In this document: positions 19,333-28,700 of the stretch, in pieces
Position numbering within the stretch: the stretch's first letter is position 1
Layout of the letters: every line of letters begins with the position of its first letter
Assembly: GCA_964523735.1 (NCBI GenBank)
Contig: CAZFYZ010000021.1
Coordinates: 1-43,424, forward strand
Reading direction: 5' to 3'
Source of the DNA: CAZFYZ01 sp964523735
Lineage (GTDB): Bacteria; Armatimonadota; UBA5829
Length of the DNA: 43,424 nucleotides
Notes under the pieces: model-generated
The model's database searches: none
The model's input: only the letters and a program-made list of their open reading frames with translations
What the model was told of the DNA's origin: nothing
Program-made: the position numbers and the translations under genes

Positions 19333-19361
19333 TTGACAAGCGGCGTTTCGCAGCTTATAAT
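19333..19361 (+). promoter_or_regulatory. Consensus sigma-70 promoter for the dehydratase operon
   Basis: TTGACA at 19333-19338 and TATAAT at 19356-19361 with a 17-bp spacer: a perfect consensus on the plus strand. It reads toward the enolase-superfamily gene through a leader of about 170 nt. Part of an operator-like GCGTTTCGC lies in the spacer, as expected for a strong promoter held by a repressor. Confidence 0.75.
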
Positions 19362-19420
19362 GCGGTATGTCGCTGCGCGAAACGCTACGTGACTCTTAGT
19401 ATACCTTAGTGCAAAACGCT
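19343..19420. promoter_or_regulatory. Operator-like GCGTTTCGC inverted repeat and half-site
   Basis: GCGTTTCGC (19343-19351) and its exact reverse complement GCGAAACGC (19377-19385) flank the plus-strand -10 box; a related GCAAAACGCT (19411-19420) lies inside the spacer of the divergent minus-strand promoter. Three spaced copies overlapping both promoters suggest one regulator controlling transport and catabolism together. The regulator is not obvious in this window. Confidence 0.55.
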
Positions 19421-19427
19421 GAGTCAA
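19398..19427 (-). promoter_or_regulatory. Promoter for the symporter gene
   Basis: On the minus strand, TTGACT (19427-19422) and TATACT (19403-19398) are separated by 18 bp and point at the symporter start at 19251, giving a leader of about 140 nt. It overlaps the operator region of the divergent plus-strand promoter. Confidence 0.55.
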
Positions 19428-19540
19428 TAGTGTTTTGTAGGCTGAATCGCAGCCTCCGTTTTCGTCGAGCTGGTAGTAGAATAGTATCAGACAGTAGTGC
19501 TGCGAGCTAGCGAGGGGCCGCTGGCCGGTGGAGGTCTGCG

Positions 19541-20668
19541 TTGAAGATCGTTGACTTGAGGATCCACACCCCTGACCGCAATTTCCATGTGTTCGTGGAG
19601 CTCCAAAGTGATGCGGGAGTAACAGGGTGGGGGGCCGCATTCTCGGAAGTCGGACAGGTCGTGGGTTCGCTCGAGTGGCTCAAGCGATTCGTTGTGGGAG
19701 AGAACCCTCTCGAAGTGGAGCACCTGACCGAGAAGCTTCACGAGATCACATTCTGGCTCGGACGCGGTGGGTCGATGACCCATGCTATCAGCGCGATCAA
19801 CATTGCGCTCTGGGATCTGGCGGGGAAGGCTCTCGATCAACCGGTCCATACCCTACTGGGCGGCAAACGCCGGGATGCGGTGCCGGTCTACGGATCGGTG
19901 CTGTTTGAGCCGGTCGAGACCCTTGATGCGCGAGTTCAGGCGATGATCTCCCGGGGGTTCCGTTCGATCAAGCTCGGCTGGGAGCCTTTTGGCAAGGGGA
20001 CACTGGCCGATGACACCGGGCTGGTTCAGGCGGCTCGCAAGGCGGCCGGCGACGAGACAAGGCTAATGATCGACGCCGGCGGCAGCGGCCCTTATTGGAG
20101 CATGGGGTTCAAGGACGCGCTTGAACGAGGCAAGATGCTTGCTGATTTCGGCGTCTACTGGTTCGAGGAGCCGCTCCGTCCGGATGACATCGATGGGTAC
20201 GCGAGGCTGACGGACGCCTGTCCAGTCAAGATTGCTCACGGAGAAGTGCTCACGAGGCGTCAGTCGTTCAAGCCTTACTTTGACAGGCGGGCGATGGATA
20301 TTGTCCAGCCGGATGTTGCCAAGGTCGGCGGCCTTTCGGAGATGCGGCGGATTGCGTGGATGGCCGAAGAACACGGCATTAGGCTTGTCCCTCATGGCTG
20401 GAACACGGCCGTTGGGGTCGCGGCCGATGTGCAGCTAGCTGCGACGCTTCCGTACGAGTCGTTTGTTGAGTTCAATGTTGGGAATGTGCTGGTTGAGGAG
20501 CTAGTAGACCGGCCGTTTGCTCTGGACGAGAGCGGGTGCCTGCCGGTGCCGGACGAGCCCGGGCTTGGGATAAGGATAGATCGAGAGCGACTGAAGGCAT
20601 TGCATGACTCGGGTTACGTGAGCCCATCGTGGACCTGGGACGAGCGAAAGGAGTTCGAGAGAGGATGA
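19541..20668 (+). CDS. Enolase-superfamily sugar-acid dehydratase (MR/MLE type)
   Basis: 375 residues. The N-terminal capping domain is followed by a barrel with the expected residues: Lys144 in SIKLGW, metal ligands Asp178 (IDAG), Glu209 (FEEP) and Glu235 (AHGE), Asp258 in QPDVAKVGG and His285 in PHGWNT. The His/Asp dyad places it in the mandelate-racemase subgroup, whose members include galactonate, rhamnonate and fuconate dehydratases. The second Lys of the usual KxK motif is replaced by Gly146, so the exact reaction is uncertain. The TTG start has GGAGG 6 nt upstream. It overlaps the next gene by 4 nt and diverges from a symporter under shared operator-like sites, which supports a catabolic role on an imported sugar acid. 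Confidence 0.8.
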   Translation: MKIVDLRIHTPDRNFHVFVELQSDAGVTGWGAAFSEVGQVVGSLEWLKRFVVGENPLEVEHLTEKLHEITFWLGRGGSMTHAISAINIALWDLAGKALDQPVHTLLGGKRRDAVPVYGSVLFEPVETLDARVQAMISRGFRSIKLGWEPFGKGTLADDTGLVQAARKAAGDETRLMIDAGGSGPYWSMGFKDALERGKMLADFGVYWFEEPLRPDDIDGYARLTDACPVKIAHGEVLTRRQSFKPYFDRRAMDIVQPDVAKVGGLSEMRRIAWMAEEHGIRLVPHGWNTAVGVAADVQLAATLPYESFVEFNVGNVLVEELVDRPFALDESGCLPVPDEPGLGIRIDRERLKALHDSGYVSPSWTWDERKEFERG

Positions 20669-21384
20669 GTTCGCACGAGCCGTTGAGGATTCTCGCAATT
20701 GGGGCGCACCCCGACGATATCGAACTGGGCTGCGCGGGCACGCTGGCGCGGTGTATCGCCCGTGGAGACTCCGTCACCATGGCGGTTGTCTGCAAAGGCG
20801 ACGCGGCATCCTGCGGGATGACCAAAGACGAGATTGTTCGGGTTCGAGCTGGTGAGCTCAGAGACGCCGCCAAGACCCTCGGGGCTGAGCTTATCCACAT
20901 CGGCCTGCCCGACTTCGGCGTCTGGGTATCGCGAGACCTGCTCAAGCCTCTGGTGGACACCATTCGGCAAGCCAGGCCTGACGTCGTCTTCACCCACTAC
21001 TTCGGCGACTACGGCGGGGACCACAACAACACATTCACTGGTGTCCTCGATGCTTGCCTGGCCGCCGTTGTGCCCACATTCGAATCCGACCTTCCCCCGC
21101 TCGAGCAGCAGCCGTTTCTCTATATGACGGAGCCTCTTGGCGGATATGCGTATCAGCCTCAGGTATACGTGGACATAACGGAGACGTTCGACGTCAAGGT
21201 CAAGATGCTGGAGTGCCACCGGAGCCAGATGGATTGGATGAGCCGGTGGGGTGGGATGGACTTCCGCCAGTACATAGATGTCGTCGCGCGGTTCAGGGGC
21301 TACCAATGCGGCGTGACGCACGCGGAAGGCTTCATCGCGCACAACTCGTGGGCGCACATGCCCGCGCGATCGATATTGCCTTAG
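20665..21384 (+). CDS. PIG-L/LmbE family deacetylase
   Basis: 239 residues with the zinc-binding motif AHPDD near the N-terminus (GAHPDDIELGCAGTL) and the downstream histidine segment GGDHNNTF. The family removes acetyl groups from N-acetylglucosamine-type substrates. The start was chosen at ATG 20665, which overlaps the preceding stop as ATGA; a GTG at 20629 lies deep in the upstream gene. The context, between a sugar-acid dehydratase and a glycosidase, suggests it handles an N-acetylated sugar; the substrate is inferred. Confidence 0.85.
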   Translation: MSSHEPLRILAIGAHPDDIELGCAGTLARCIARGDSVTMAVVCKGDAASCGMTKDEIVRVRAGELRDAAKTLGAELIHIGLPDFGVWVSRDLLKPLVDTIRQARPDVVFTHYFGDYGGDHNNTFTGVLDACLAAVVPTFESDLPPLEQQPFLYMTEPLGGYAYQPQVYVDITETFDVKVKMLECHRSQMDWMSRWGGMDFRQYIDVVARFRGYQCGVTHAEGFIAHNSWAHMPARSILP

Positions 21385-21406
21385 GATAGCTTGCAAGGAG
21401 TGTAGA

Positions 21407-24278
21407 ATGGTTCTTCGGGGCATGGCAGTCGGGCTGCTAGTTGTGGGATTGGTGATGGCGATCATGTCGGGAGCAATTGCGGGGAGCGCGGCAGAGGGAC
21501 TGGCGCGAGAGAAGATGAACCTGGATGGAACCTGGGAGTTTGAGCTCGACGAGGAGGGCCGCCTCTCTGAAGAGCGAGCATTCCTGACCAGAGACACCTA
21601 TGCTTCGACTATCAAGGTACCCGGTCCGTGGCAGGGGCAAGGCTTCGGTAAGCCCGGCGGCACCTTCCGGTTCCTGCCCAAGACGAGCGTGCCGGCCGAT
21701 CATCTCCGCTGCAACTCCGAGGGAGTGGGCTGGTACCGCAAGTCCGTGGATATNNNNNNNNNNGAGCTGGAAGGGCAACCTGGTTTGGCTCAACGTTGGG
21801 CTCGGGATACGCTACACAGACGTGTATGTCAATGGCCAACTGGTCGGGACGCACGAAGGCTTCAGCACTCCGTTCAAGTTTGAGATCTCCCGGCACCTCT
21901 CGTTCGGCAAGAAGAACGTCCTTGTGCTGGCGGTGGACAATCGCCCGAGGGAAGGCAAGTCGTTCGTTGGTTGCCTCAATTACACAGGCAACTGGGGGGG
22001 CATCGGCAGGACCGTCACCCTGGAAACCACGCCGCCCGTCTACGTCAGCGACGTCTTCGTGAAGCCCAGGATCAGTGACGGCACCGCCAGGTTCGCAGTC
22101 ACTGTGGCCAATACACTTCCGGAACAAGCTGACGCTCGCGTCGATCTGGCGGTGATCGATCCAAGAACTAACCGTGTCGTTGGCCGAGCCACTGCATCCA
22201 TGACCCCGCGGGGAGCAGAGAGCAAGACCATAGAGTTGAGCGTCTCCGTTCCCAACGCGCGTCTGTGGTCACCCGATAATCCCTATCTCTACACTGCAGT
22301 GATCGGTGTGGATGATGGGAGCCGCAGGGACGAGCGCAAGGTTCGCTTTGGGGTGCGCGAGATCACGACGAAGGGAAACAAGATCCTGCTCAACGGCTCG
22401 CCCATCTTCCTCCGTGGCTACGGCGACGACAACGTCGAGATGGTCACCGGAATGCCGCCCACCGACAAGCAGACCTACATCGAGCGCCTGCGGACAATGA
22501 AGTCACACGGTTTCAACTTCGTCCGGCATCACACTTGGGTTCCCTATGAGGAGTATCTCGAGGCTGCCGACGAACTCGGAATGCTTGTTCAGGTTGAGGC
22601 TCCTAACATCTACAATTGGGTCTGGGAGGCGAATGCGGAGGAATGCATCAAGGAGTGGGAACGGATCATCCTTGCGAACCGGAACCACCCATCGATCATC
22701 CTCTGGTGCGCGGGCAACGAGTGGCACTATGGTCCAATGTGGTACCAGAGAGCGAAGCCGCTCGACCCGACTCGCCCAGTGATCCACGCGGACACCGAGC
22801 CGAACACTGCCCGGCTGGCATTTCCCACAGACATCTACCTGACTCACTGTCATATGCCCAACATGATGAGGCCGTCGCCTGAAGAGGCGGAGAGGATCGC
22901 TCTCTACCCGACCCTCAGCCACGAGCACGGCGGCTACTGCGGCGCCCTTCCGGACACGAGGGAGATTCCCACATTCACCGGCATAGTGGAGCCCATCACT
23001 CTGAAGCGATGCCTCGAGCAAGCGACCGAGATGGGGTTGGCGGACGAGTATCCCAGCTTGGTCGACAGCTCTCGCAAGTTCCTCAATACCACCCGCAAGA
23101 GGACCATCGAGTGCGCGCGAGCCATTGGCGTTCAGGGCTACTCCTACTGGCTTGGAACCGACTTCAGCGAAGGGGCCGAGGGATGCTGGCCATACGGCGT
23201 TATGACCTGGGATTGGCGGCCCAAGGGCTTCACCCCCGAAGAACTCTTGGAGTACAACGGTTCATCCGTTGTGATCAACAGCCTTGACGACAGGCACAGG
23301 ACGTTCTTCAGCGGCGAGCCGATCAAGATCGATTTCTCTCTCTCCCACTATGGCGGCAAAGACCTGCGAGGCGCCCGGGCCAAGTGGTGGTATGAGGCCG
23401 GCGGCGCGCGACACGCGGAGGCAAGCTTCGCGGCACCGCTGTGCAAGAACGGTGAACTCACCCGGCTCGGCGCGATCCGCTTTACTCCGAAGCTGGCGGA
23501 GGCTCAGAAGATACTGCTTCGGGTCGAGGTCTGGGACAGAGATACAAAGGTATCCTCAAACCGCTGGCCACTTTGGGTGTTTCCTAAGGAGCTCATGCCC
23601 AAGTCCAACGCTCGCATCGCATATGAAGAGGGCGCTCTTCGGCTGCGTGCAAGATATCCCTATCTGCACTACCTGGAGCCGGGTCTGACGGACGAGGCGA
23701 AGAGCGCTGAGCTTGCGAAGTCCAAACTGCTAGTCACGCATTACCTGGGCAAGCCGGAGTTGGACTACCTGGAGAACGGCGGCCGCGTGCTGCTTCTCTC
23801 GCGTGAGGCGATCAAAGGCCAGGAGGCTTCCGACTTCTGGGTAAACACGATGGGGCTAGGGATCGGCAGCAAGATCGAAGATCACCCCGTCTTCAGCCAG
23901 TTCCCGCACGACGGCTACTGCGACTTCAACTTCTACGGACTCTTCAAAGAGGGCTGCTGGCTGCCGATGGAACTGCTTCCGAAAGGCGCCAGGCCCGTTC
24001 TCTGGGCACTCCTTACTACAGGCGTTGTGAAGAAGGACCTTGTCCGAAAGGTCTGGATGTGGGAGGTTGGCGTCGGGAAGGGCAAGCTTCTCGTCGCACT
24101 TCCCGATTTTGCCCTCTCGCGTCCGGAGACCGTGTATCTGCTCGATCAGATGCTTAGATACTGTGTGTCCGAGAGGTTCGATCCAGCCACAGCGATCAGC
24201 CGAGCGGAACTGGAGTCGACGATCTTGATGCCCAGTGCGCGAGGCTTCGTCGCGTCGCCAGCCGCCAGCAGCAAGTAG
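21407..24278 (+). CDS. Secreted GH2-family glycoside hydrolase (interrupted by a gap)
   Basis: Roughly 957 codons beginning at ATG 21407 with AAGGAG upstream and a signal-peptide-like hydrophobic stretch (VGLLVVGLVMAIMSG). Domain order is the GH2 sugar-binding domain (LDGTWEFELDEEG, WYRKSVD), an immunoglobulin-like domain, and a TIM barrel with the acid/base Glu in CAGNEWH (codon 22719-22721) and a likely nucleophile Glu in SHEHGG (22923-22925). A C-terminal part of about 350 residues follows without an assignment. Ten Ns at 21754-21763 split the sugar-binding domain; the left frame ends in VDI and the right begins SWKGN, so only a few residues are lost and the true gap length should be a multiple of three. 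The activity could be beta-galactosidase, glucuronidase or mannosidase. Confidence 0.82.
21754..21763. other. Assembly gap (10 N) inside the GH2 gene
   Basis: The reading frame before the Ns and the one after differ at the stated length. Comparison with the GH2 pattern WYR...WKG suggests about two missing residues, so the run length is a placeholder. Confidence 0.9.
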
Positions 24279-24286
24279 TATCAAAC

Positions 24287-24325
24287 CAGCCCGCGCTCCT
24301 GTGTAGAACCAGGCGGCGCGGGCTG
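24287..24325 (+). terminator. Terminator-like hairpin after the GH2 gene
   Basis: CAGCCCGCGC (24287-24296) pairs exactly with GCGCGGGCTG (24316-24325), and an inner CCTG/CAGG pair extends the stem. It begins 9 nt after the stop codon. The following TTCCTC is only weakly U-rich, so efficiency is uncertain. Confidence 0.6.
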
Positions 24326-24348
24326 TTCCTCAACTGCACCTGTCTAAT

Positions 24349-24470
24349 GAAACGCCGTGTTTCGCCAGCCAGAATTTCCCATTGACAAGTAGCCTGGAGC
24401 ATGGTATAACACGAAGGTGTTTCGCGCCATGGATGAGGGCGTCTCGGCTGCCGAAACGACAGCGTTTGGG
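24349..24470. promoter_or_regulatory. Operator-like GAAAC/GTTTC sites around the beta-helix promoter
   Basis: GAAAC-gccgt-GTTTC (24349-24363) lies before the promoter; GTGTTTCGC recurs at 24357-24365 and 24417-24425, 60 bp apart and bracketing it; and CCGAAACG-acag-CGTTTGGG (24451-24470) is an imperfect dyad downstream. The shared GTTTCGC core resembles the sites at 19343-19385, so both promoters may answer to one regulator. Confidence 0.5.
24382..24410 (+). promoter_or_regulatory. Near-consensus sigma-70 promoter for the PEP-CTERM gene
   Basis: TTGACA at 24382-24387, a 17-bp spacer, and TATAAC at 24405-24410. It drives a leader of about 205 nt ahead of the beta-helix gene at 24621. Confidence 0.72.
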
Positions 24471-24481
24471 GAAGTCTGATC

Positions 24482-24572
24482 GCCACATCGCTGTGGCTGG
24501 ATAGTGGGGAGGTGATCTGCGAGCCGCTCTAAGGCGGCTGATTGATCCATTAAGAGCCGGGATCTACCCGGC
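24482..24572 (+). promoter_or_regulatory. Structured mRNA leader with three hairpins
   Basis: Three perfect short hairpins follow one another in the 5' leader: GCCACA-tcgc-TGTGGC (24482-24497), AGCCGC/GCGGCT (24522-24539) and GCCGGG-atcta-CCCGGC (24556-24572). No U-tract follows the last, so it is not a plain attenuator. I recognise no known riboswitch class. It may stabilise the mRNA of an abundant surface protein. Confidence 0.45.
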
Positions 24573-24620
24573 CGATCTAGCACATCCAAGACACTAGATA
24601 CAAAGGAAGGAGAGCGAAAG

Positions 24621-25613
24621 ATGGTACGAAGCAACAAGATGATGAGATTGCTGACAGTGCTCGCGGTACTTACACTCGCGACTGGCGCGGGAGCGGCTAC
24701 TTACTACGTGGACGGAAGCGTAGCAGTGAACGGCGACGGAACTGAAGCCTCGCCGTGGAAGACGCTGCAGAACGCTGACGACGGAGGCAAGATAGCCCCA
24801 GGAGACACGGTCCTCGTTCAGGCCGGCACCTACGCTGGCTTCCTGCCGTGGCTCAGCAATGGTACGGCCGACGCGCATGTGACCTGGAAGGCCAACGGCC
24901 AAGTCTATGTGACAGGAACCATAGACTGCTACGCTGACTACACCGACTTCGACGGGTTCGACGTGTCCGGAGGCAATCTAGGCATCTCGTTCTACGCGCC
25001 TTACAAGACGGTCCAGGTGGGCACAGTCAGGAACTGCGTCATCCACAACAACTCCGGGCGCGGGATCGACACCTATGCTGCCAGTGGCGGTGTGTTTCAC
25101 AACAACGTTATCTACGGCACTCGCCCCGGCGGCTACGCAGCTATCGACATTCAGTCGAGCACTGGCACAGTGCAGATCTTCAACAACACGATCTACGACG
25201 CTTACATCGGAATCGTGTTCCTGAACAACACCGCGATCACCGGTGAGGTCAAGAACAACATCATCGCCGGCTCGGACTACGGGTTGGACTTCTTGGATTC
25301 CGGCGCAACCATGACAAACAGCTACAACCTGTTCTCCGGCAACATCAACGACTACTACGGTTTGGCCGCCCAGGGCGAAGGTGAGTTCAATGCCGATCCG
25401 CTGTTCGTGGATGCGGCAAACAAGGACTTCCGCCTGAGCGTAGATCCGCTGTCGCCGGCTATCAATGCCGGGATCGACGTCGGTCTGTCTTCTATTGGCC
25501 GACCTGACATCGGTTACTGGGAATCGAACGTAGTGCCGGAGCCGTCCTCGCTGGCTGCTCTTGGATTCGCACTGTCCGGATTGATCGGGTTCGTTGCAAG
25601 GAAGCGGGCTTAA
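24621..25613 (+). CDS. PEP-CTERM right-handed beta-helix surface protein
   Basis: 330 residues. An N-terminal signal peptide (MMRLLTVLAVLTLATGAGA) is followed by a beta-helix module starting ATYYVDGS and containing WKTL and GDTVLV, with a ladder of Asn-rich turns (VHNNVIYG, IFNNTIYD, VKNNIIAG). The C-terminus is a complete PEP-CTERM sorting signal: VVPEPSS, a hydrophobic helix, and VARKRA (residues 304-330). Such proteins are exported and processed by exosortase and often take part in exopolysaccharide or biofilm matrix. The module is homologous to the three modules of the next protein. Beta-helix folds often bind or cleave polysaccharide; no catalytic residues can be assigned. Confidence 0.85.
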   Translation: MVRSNKMMRLLTVLAVLTLATGAGAATYYVDGSVAVNGDGTEASPWKTLQNADDGGKIAPGDTVLVQAGTYAGFLPWLSNGTADAHVTWKANGQVYVTGTIDCYADYTDFDGFDVSGGNLGISFYAPYKTVQVGTVRNCVIHNNSGRGIDTYAASGGVFHNNVIYGTRPGGYAAIDIQSSTGTVQIFNNTIYDAYIGIVFLNNTAITGEVKNNIIAGSDYGLDFLDSGATMTNSYNLFSGNINDYYGLAAQGEGEFNADPLFVDAANKDFRLSVDPLSPAINAGIDVGLSSIGRPDIGYWESNVVPEPSSLAALGFALSGLIGFVARKRA

Positions 25614-25633
25614 GACCCGCTTGGGTAACCGGT

Positions 25634-25717
25634 CGGGCTAGAGGTGACTCCAGCCCGATCTCGTATGGCCGGAGATTGGCGGGCATTCCGCCAAACCAGT
25701 CGCCGGAATCATCCGGC
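25634..25717 (+). promoter_or_regulatory. Structured leader with three hairpins before the large beta-helix gene
   Basis: CGGGCT/AGCCCG (25634-25657), TTGGCGG-gcatt-CCGCCAA (25676-25694) and GCCGGA-atca-TCCGGC (25702-25717). The first may act as terminator for the preceding gene, though no U-run follows. The arrangement of three consecutive hairpins before a beta-helix gene repeats what is seen at 24482-24572. Confidence 0.45.
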
Positions 25718-25754
25718 ACAACTTTTGAAAGGCTAGATGAAAGGAGTGGAATCG

Positions 25755-28700
25755 ATGTTCGCTATCTCTATGAGAGAACACAAGACGATTCTCTGCATTG
25801 TCGCGCTGACCGTGCTGTTGAGCCTTACGCTCGCGGGCACGGCGTTGGCTGCGACATATTATGTCAAGAGCGATGCGGTACCGGGCGGCGACGGAAGCGA
25901 GGCTGCACCGTGGGACACACTGAAGGCAGCCGATGACGCCATGCTGGCGCCGGGCGATGTCGTGCTTTGCACAGGCACTTTTGATGTGGGGGCTGGTAAC
26001 GGGTTCGACCCGATCCTGTCCAACGGAACGGCCGAGGCCCATATCACTTACAAGGCTAATGGCATTTGCAAGGTGGTTGGGACCAACATTGACATACTGA
26101 TCGAGGCCGATTACATCGACATAGATGGATTCGAGATCAGCGGCGGGCTCATCGGCCTTGAGTACTACTTGAGCAAAGCGGGTAACGTCACAAACTGCGT
26201 TATCCATGATTGCAAGGATCGTGGTATCGCGATCGACGCCGGTATCGGGGGTAACCAAGCATCTTTCGAAACCGGTATTGTCTCCGTCATTCGCAATAAC
26301 CTGATCTACAACATCGCCAAGAATGGGACTATTGGGTGGGGCGCTATCCATGTGTTCCATACCAATGGCGCGCAGATACAGATTCTCAACAACACGACTA
26401 TTGGTGGAATCGTCGGTGTCATCGTCGGCGAGAACACCGATATGGACGTGCAGATCCGAAACAACATCATTGCCTACGCTCTCTACGGCTTGGACTACGT
26501 GGCTCGGTACGGAAGCAACAACAGCTACGTAAACACCAATAACCTGTTCTACGGCAATACAAACAACTACCTCTATGATGCTTCTCCGGGCGCGGACGAG
26601 TTCGATGCGAACCCGCAGTTCGTGAACCCCGCGGCTTACGACTACCATCTGACCGAGTGCTCTTCCCCGGCCATAAACAAGGGGTTCATAGTGCCTTGGT
26701 ATGTAGAGGGCATTGACTATGTCTTCCCCAGGCCAGATATGGGATGCTTTGAGACTGTCTGTGTCATTCCGCCGGGACACCTCAAAGGGCGCATCACGGA
26801 TGCTCGCAATGGCGATCCCATCGCGGGAGTCAAAGTCACCAACGGATCGGCCAGCGCCGAGACTGACACGGATGGCTACTACGATGTAAGCTCAGAGGCG
26901 GGCACGTTTACCTTCTACACTATCAGGACGGGCTTCGAGAAGGCCACGGCGGCTGATGTAGTGATAGTCTCAGAGCAGGACACGACGCTGGACTTCGTCC
27001 TGCAGCGCAAGGACCCAGTCGCCTACTACGTTGACAACGTGAACGGAAGCGATGCCAATGACGGCTCCGCTTCGAACAAGGCGTGGAAGACCATTGCCAG
27101 AGGCGATGAGCTTGGCGTGCTGAGCGCCGGTGACACTGTCTACGTAGCTGGTGGGACCTACGCTCAGACCAGCGCGGACGGCGTTTGGCTCAAGAACTGC
27201 TCCGGTGACCTGGAAGGAAACATAACCTACAAGGCCACAGGGGCGGTCTTGATCGACCAGCTTGACTACCTGTCCGGCGAGGATGTCGTTCGCGGCATCC
27301 GCGCGGACGTGTCCTATGTGACGATAGACGGTTTCGAGATCACCAACTGCAATCGTGGAATCGACTTCTGGACCAATCGCTGGGGTAACGAGGTCACCAA
27401 CTGCAAGATCCATGATCTGGCGAACGGACCACTTTCGGTCGCGCAGGGAATCCTGCTCCTGGTGAACTCGAACTGCTACATTCACAACAACCTGTTCTAC
27501 AACATCGGGACTTTCGACACGGGCGGCGCGTGTGTCTACCTGTCTCAGGCCAATGGCGCAACGGTGGACAACAACACAATGTCGAACTGCGTCCGTGGGT
27601 TCTATGTCGAACTGTTGGGCGGCCTGGCCTACGTCCGAAACAACATCATCACTAACATGGGCACTGGCGTGATGATTGCGGCTCAGCGCGACGTCGTGCG
27701 GGCCGGCAATCTCTTCTATTTCAACAGCGATGATGTCGTGGGAGTGGCAGTCGAGCCCTGGCTTGGCGTCAAGGAGTTCCGGGCTAATCCCCTTCTTGAT
27801 GGCGACTACAAGCCGATCGCGGGATCCCCGGCGATCAACACCGGTGTTGACGTCAATCTCGACTTCCAGGGCCCAGCGCCCGATCGCGGGTTCTTTGAGA
27901 CCAGCCGCACAACTGCTGCCTCAGGGATAGCGGGTACGGTCAAAGCCAACCTGCCCGGCAATCCGCCAATACCTGGTGCCACTGTGGAGAGCGGCGACAA
28001 CTCCGTGTTTGCCCTGACCGGACCCGATGGCGCCTACTGGCTGCCATTCGCTCCTGGAAGCCAGGACATCCACGCGTTTGCCGAGTACTTTGATACGCAG
28101 TATGCCTATGGCGTCCCGGTCGTGGCCGGCCAGGTGGCAACCCAGCCCTTCGTGCTGAATAGGACTCCTGGCGCGACTTACTACGTAAAGGCCGAGGGGG
28201 GCGAGGATCACTACGACGGATCCTATGACTTCCCGTGGAAGACGATCCAGAACGGCGAGGTGATGGGTTGGGTGCAGCCCGGCGACACGGTGAAGATCCT
28301 GTCGGGCGTCTACGACACGTCACAGTTCCCGGACAACCTGGGCATCACTCTGAGCACATCAGGCGCCTCGGCGCTCGTGCCGATCACCTACAAGGCGGAG
28401 CCCGAGAATGGCGTCCCTGTCATCATTGACGGCGGCGGCACCTCATTCGGGTTCGTCATCGGCTCGAACTACGTCGTTCTCGATGGTCTCGAAGTGCGCA
28501 ATTGCCTCTACGGCATCGACTTCAACGGCGGCGTAGGCTGCAGAGCGACGAACTGCTACATGCACGACATCGCGAACGCAGCGCTCTACTCCTGGGCAAC
28601 CTACAAGACGACGTTCGACCACAACGTCACCAACAACTGCGGCACGGGCGTCTACCCGCAGGGATCCACTAGTGCCAACGTGTTCAACAACACAATCGTT

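Noticed and set aside
25634..25717. Cyclic-di-GMP or other known riboswitch in the beta-helix leader
   Set aside because: The hairpins lack the conserved loop and tetraloop-receptor sequences of known classes that I could recall.
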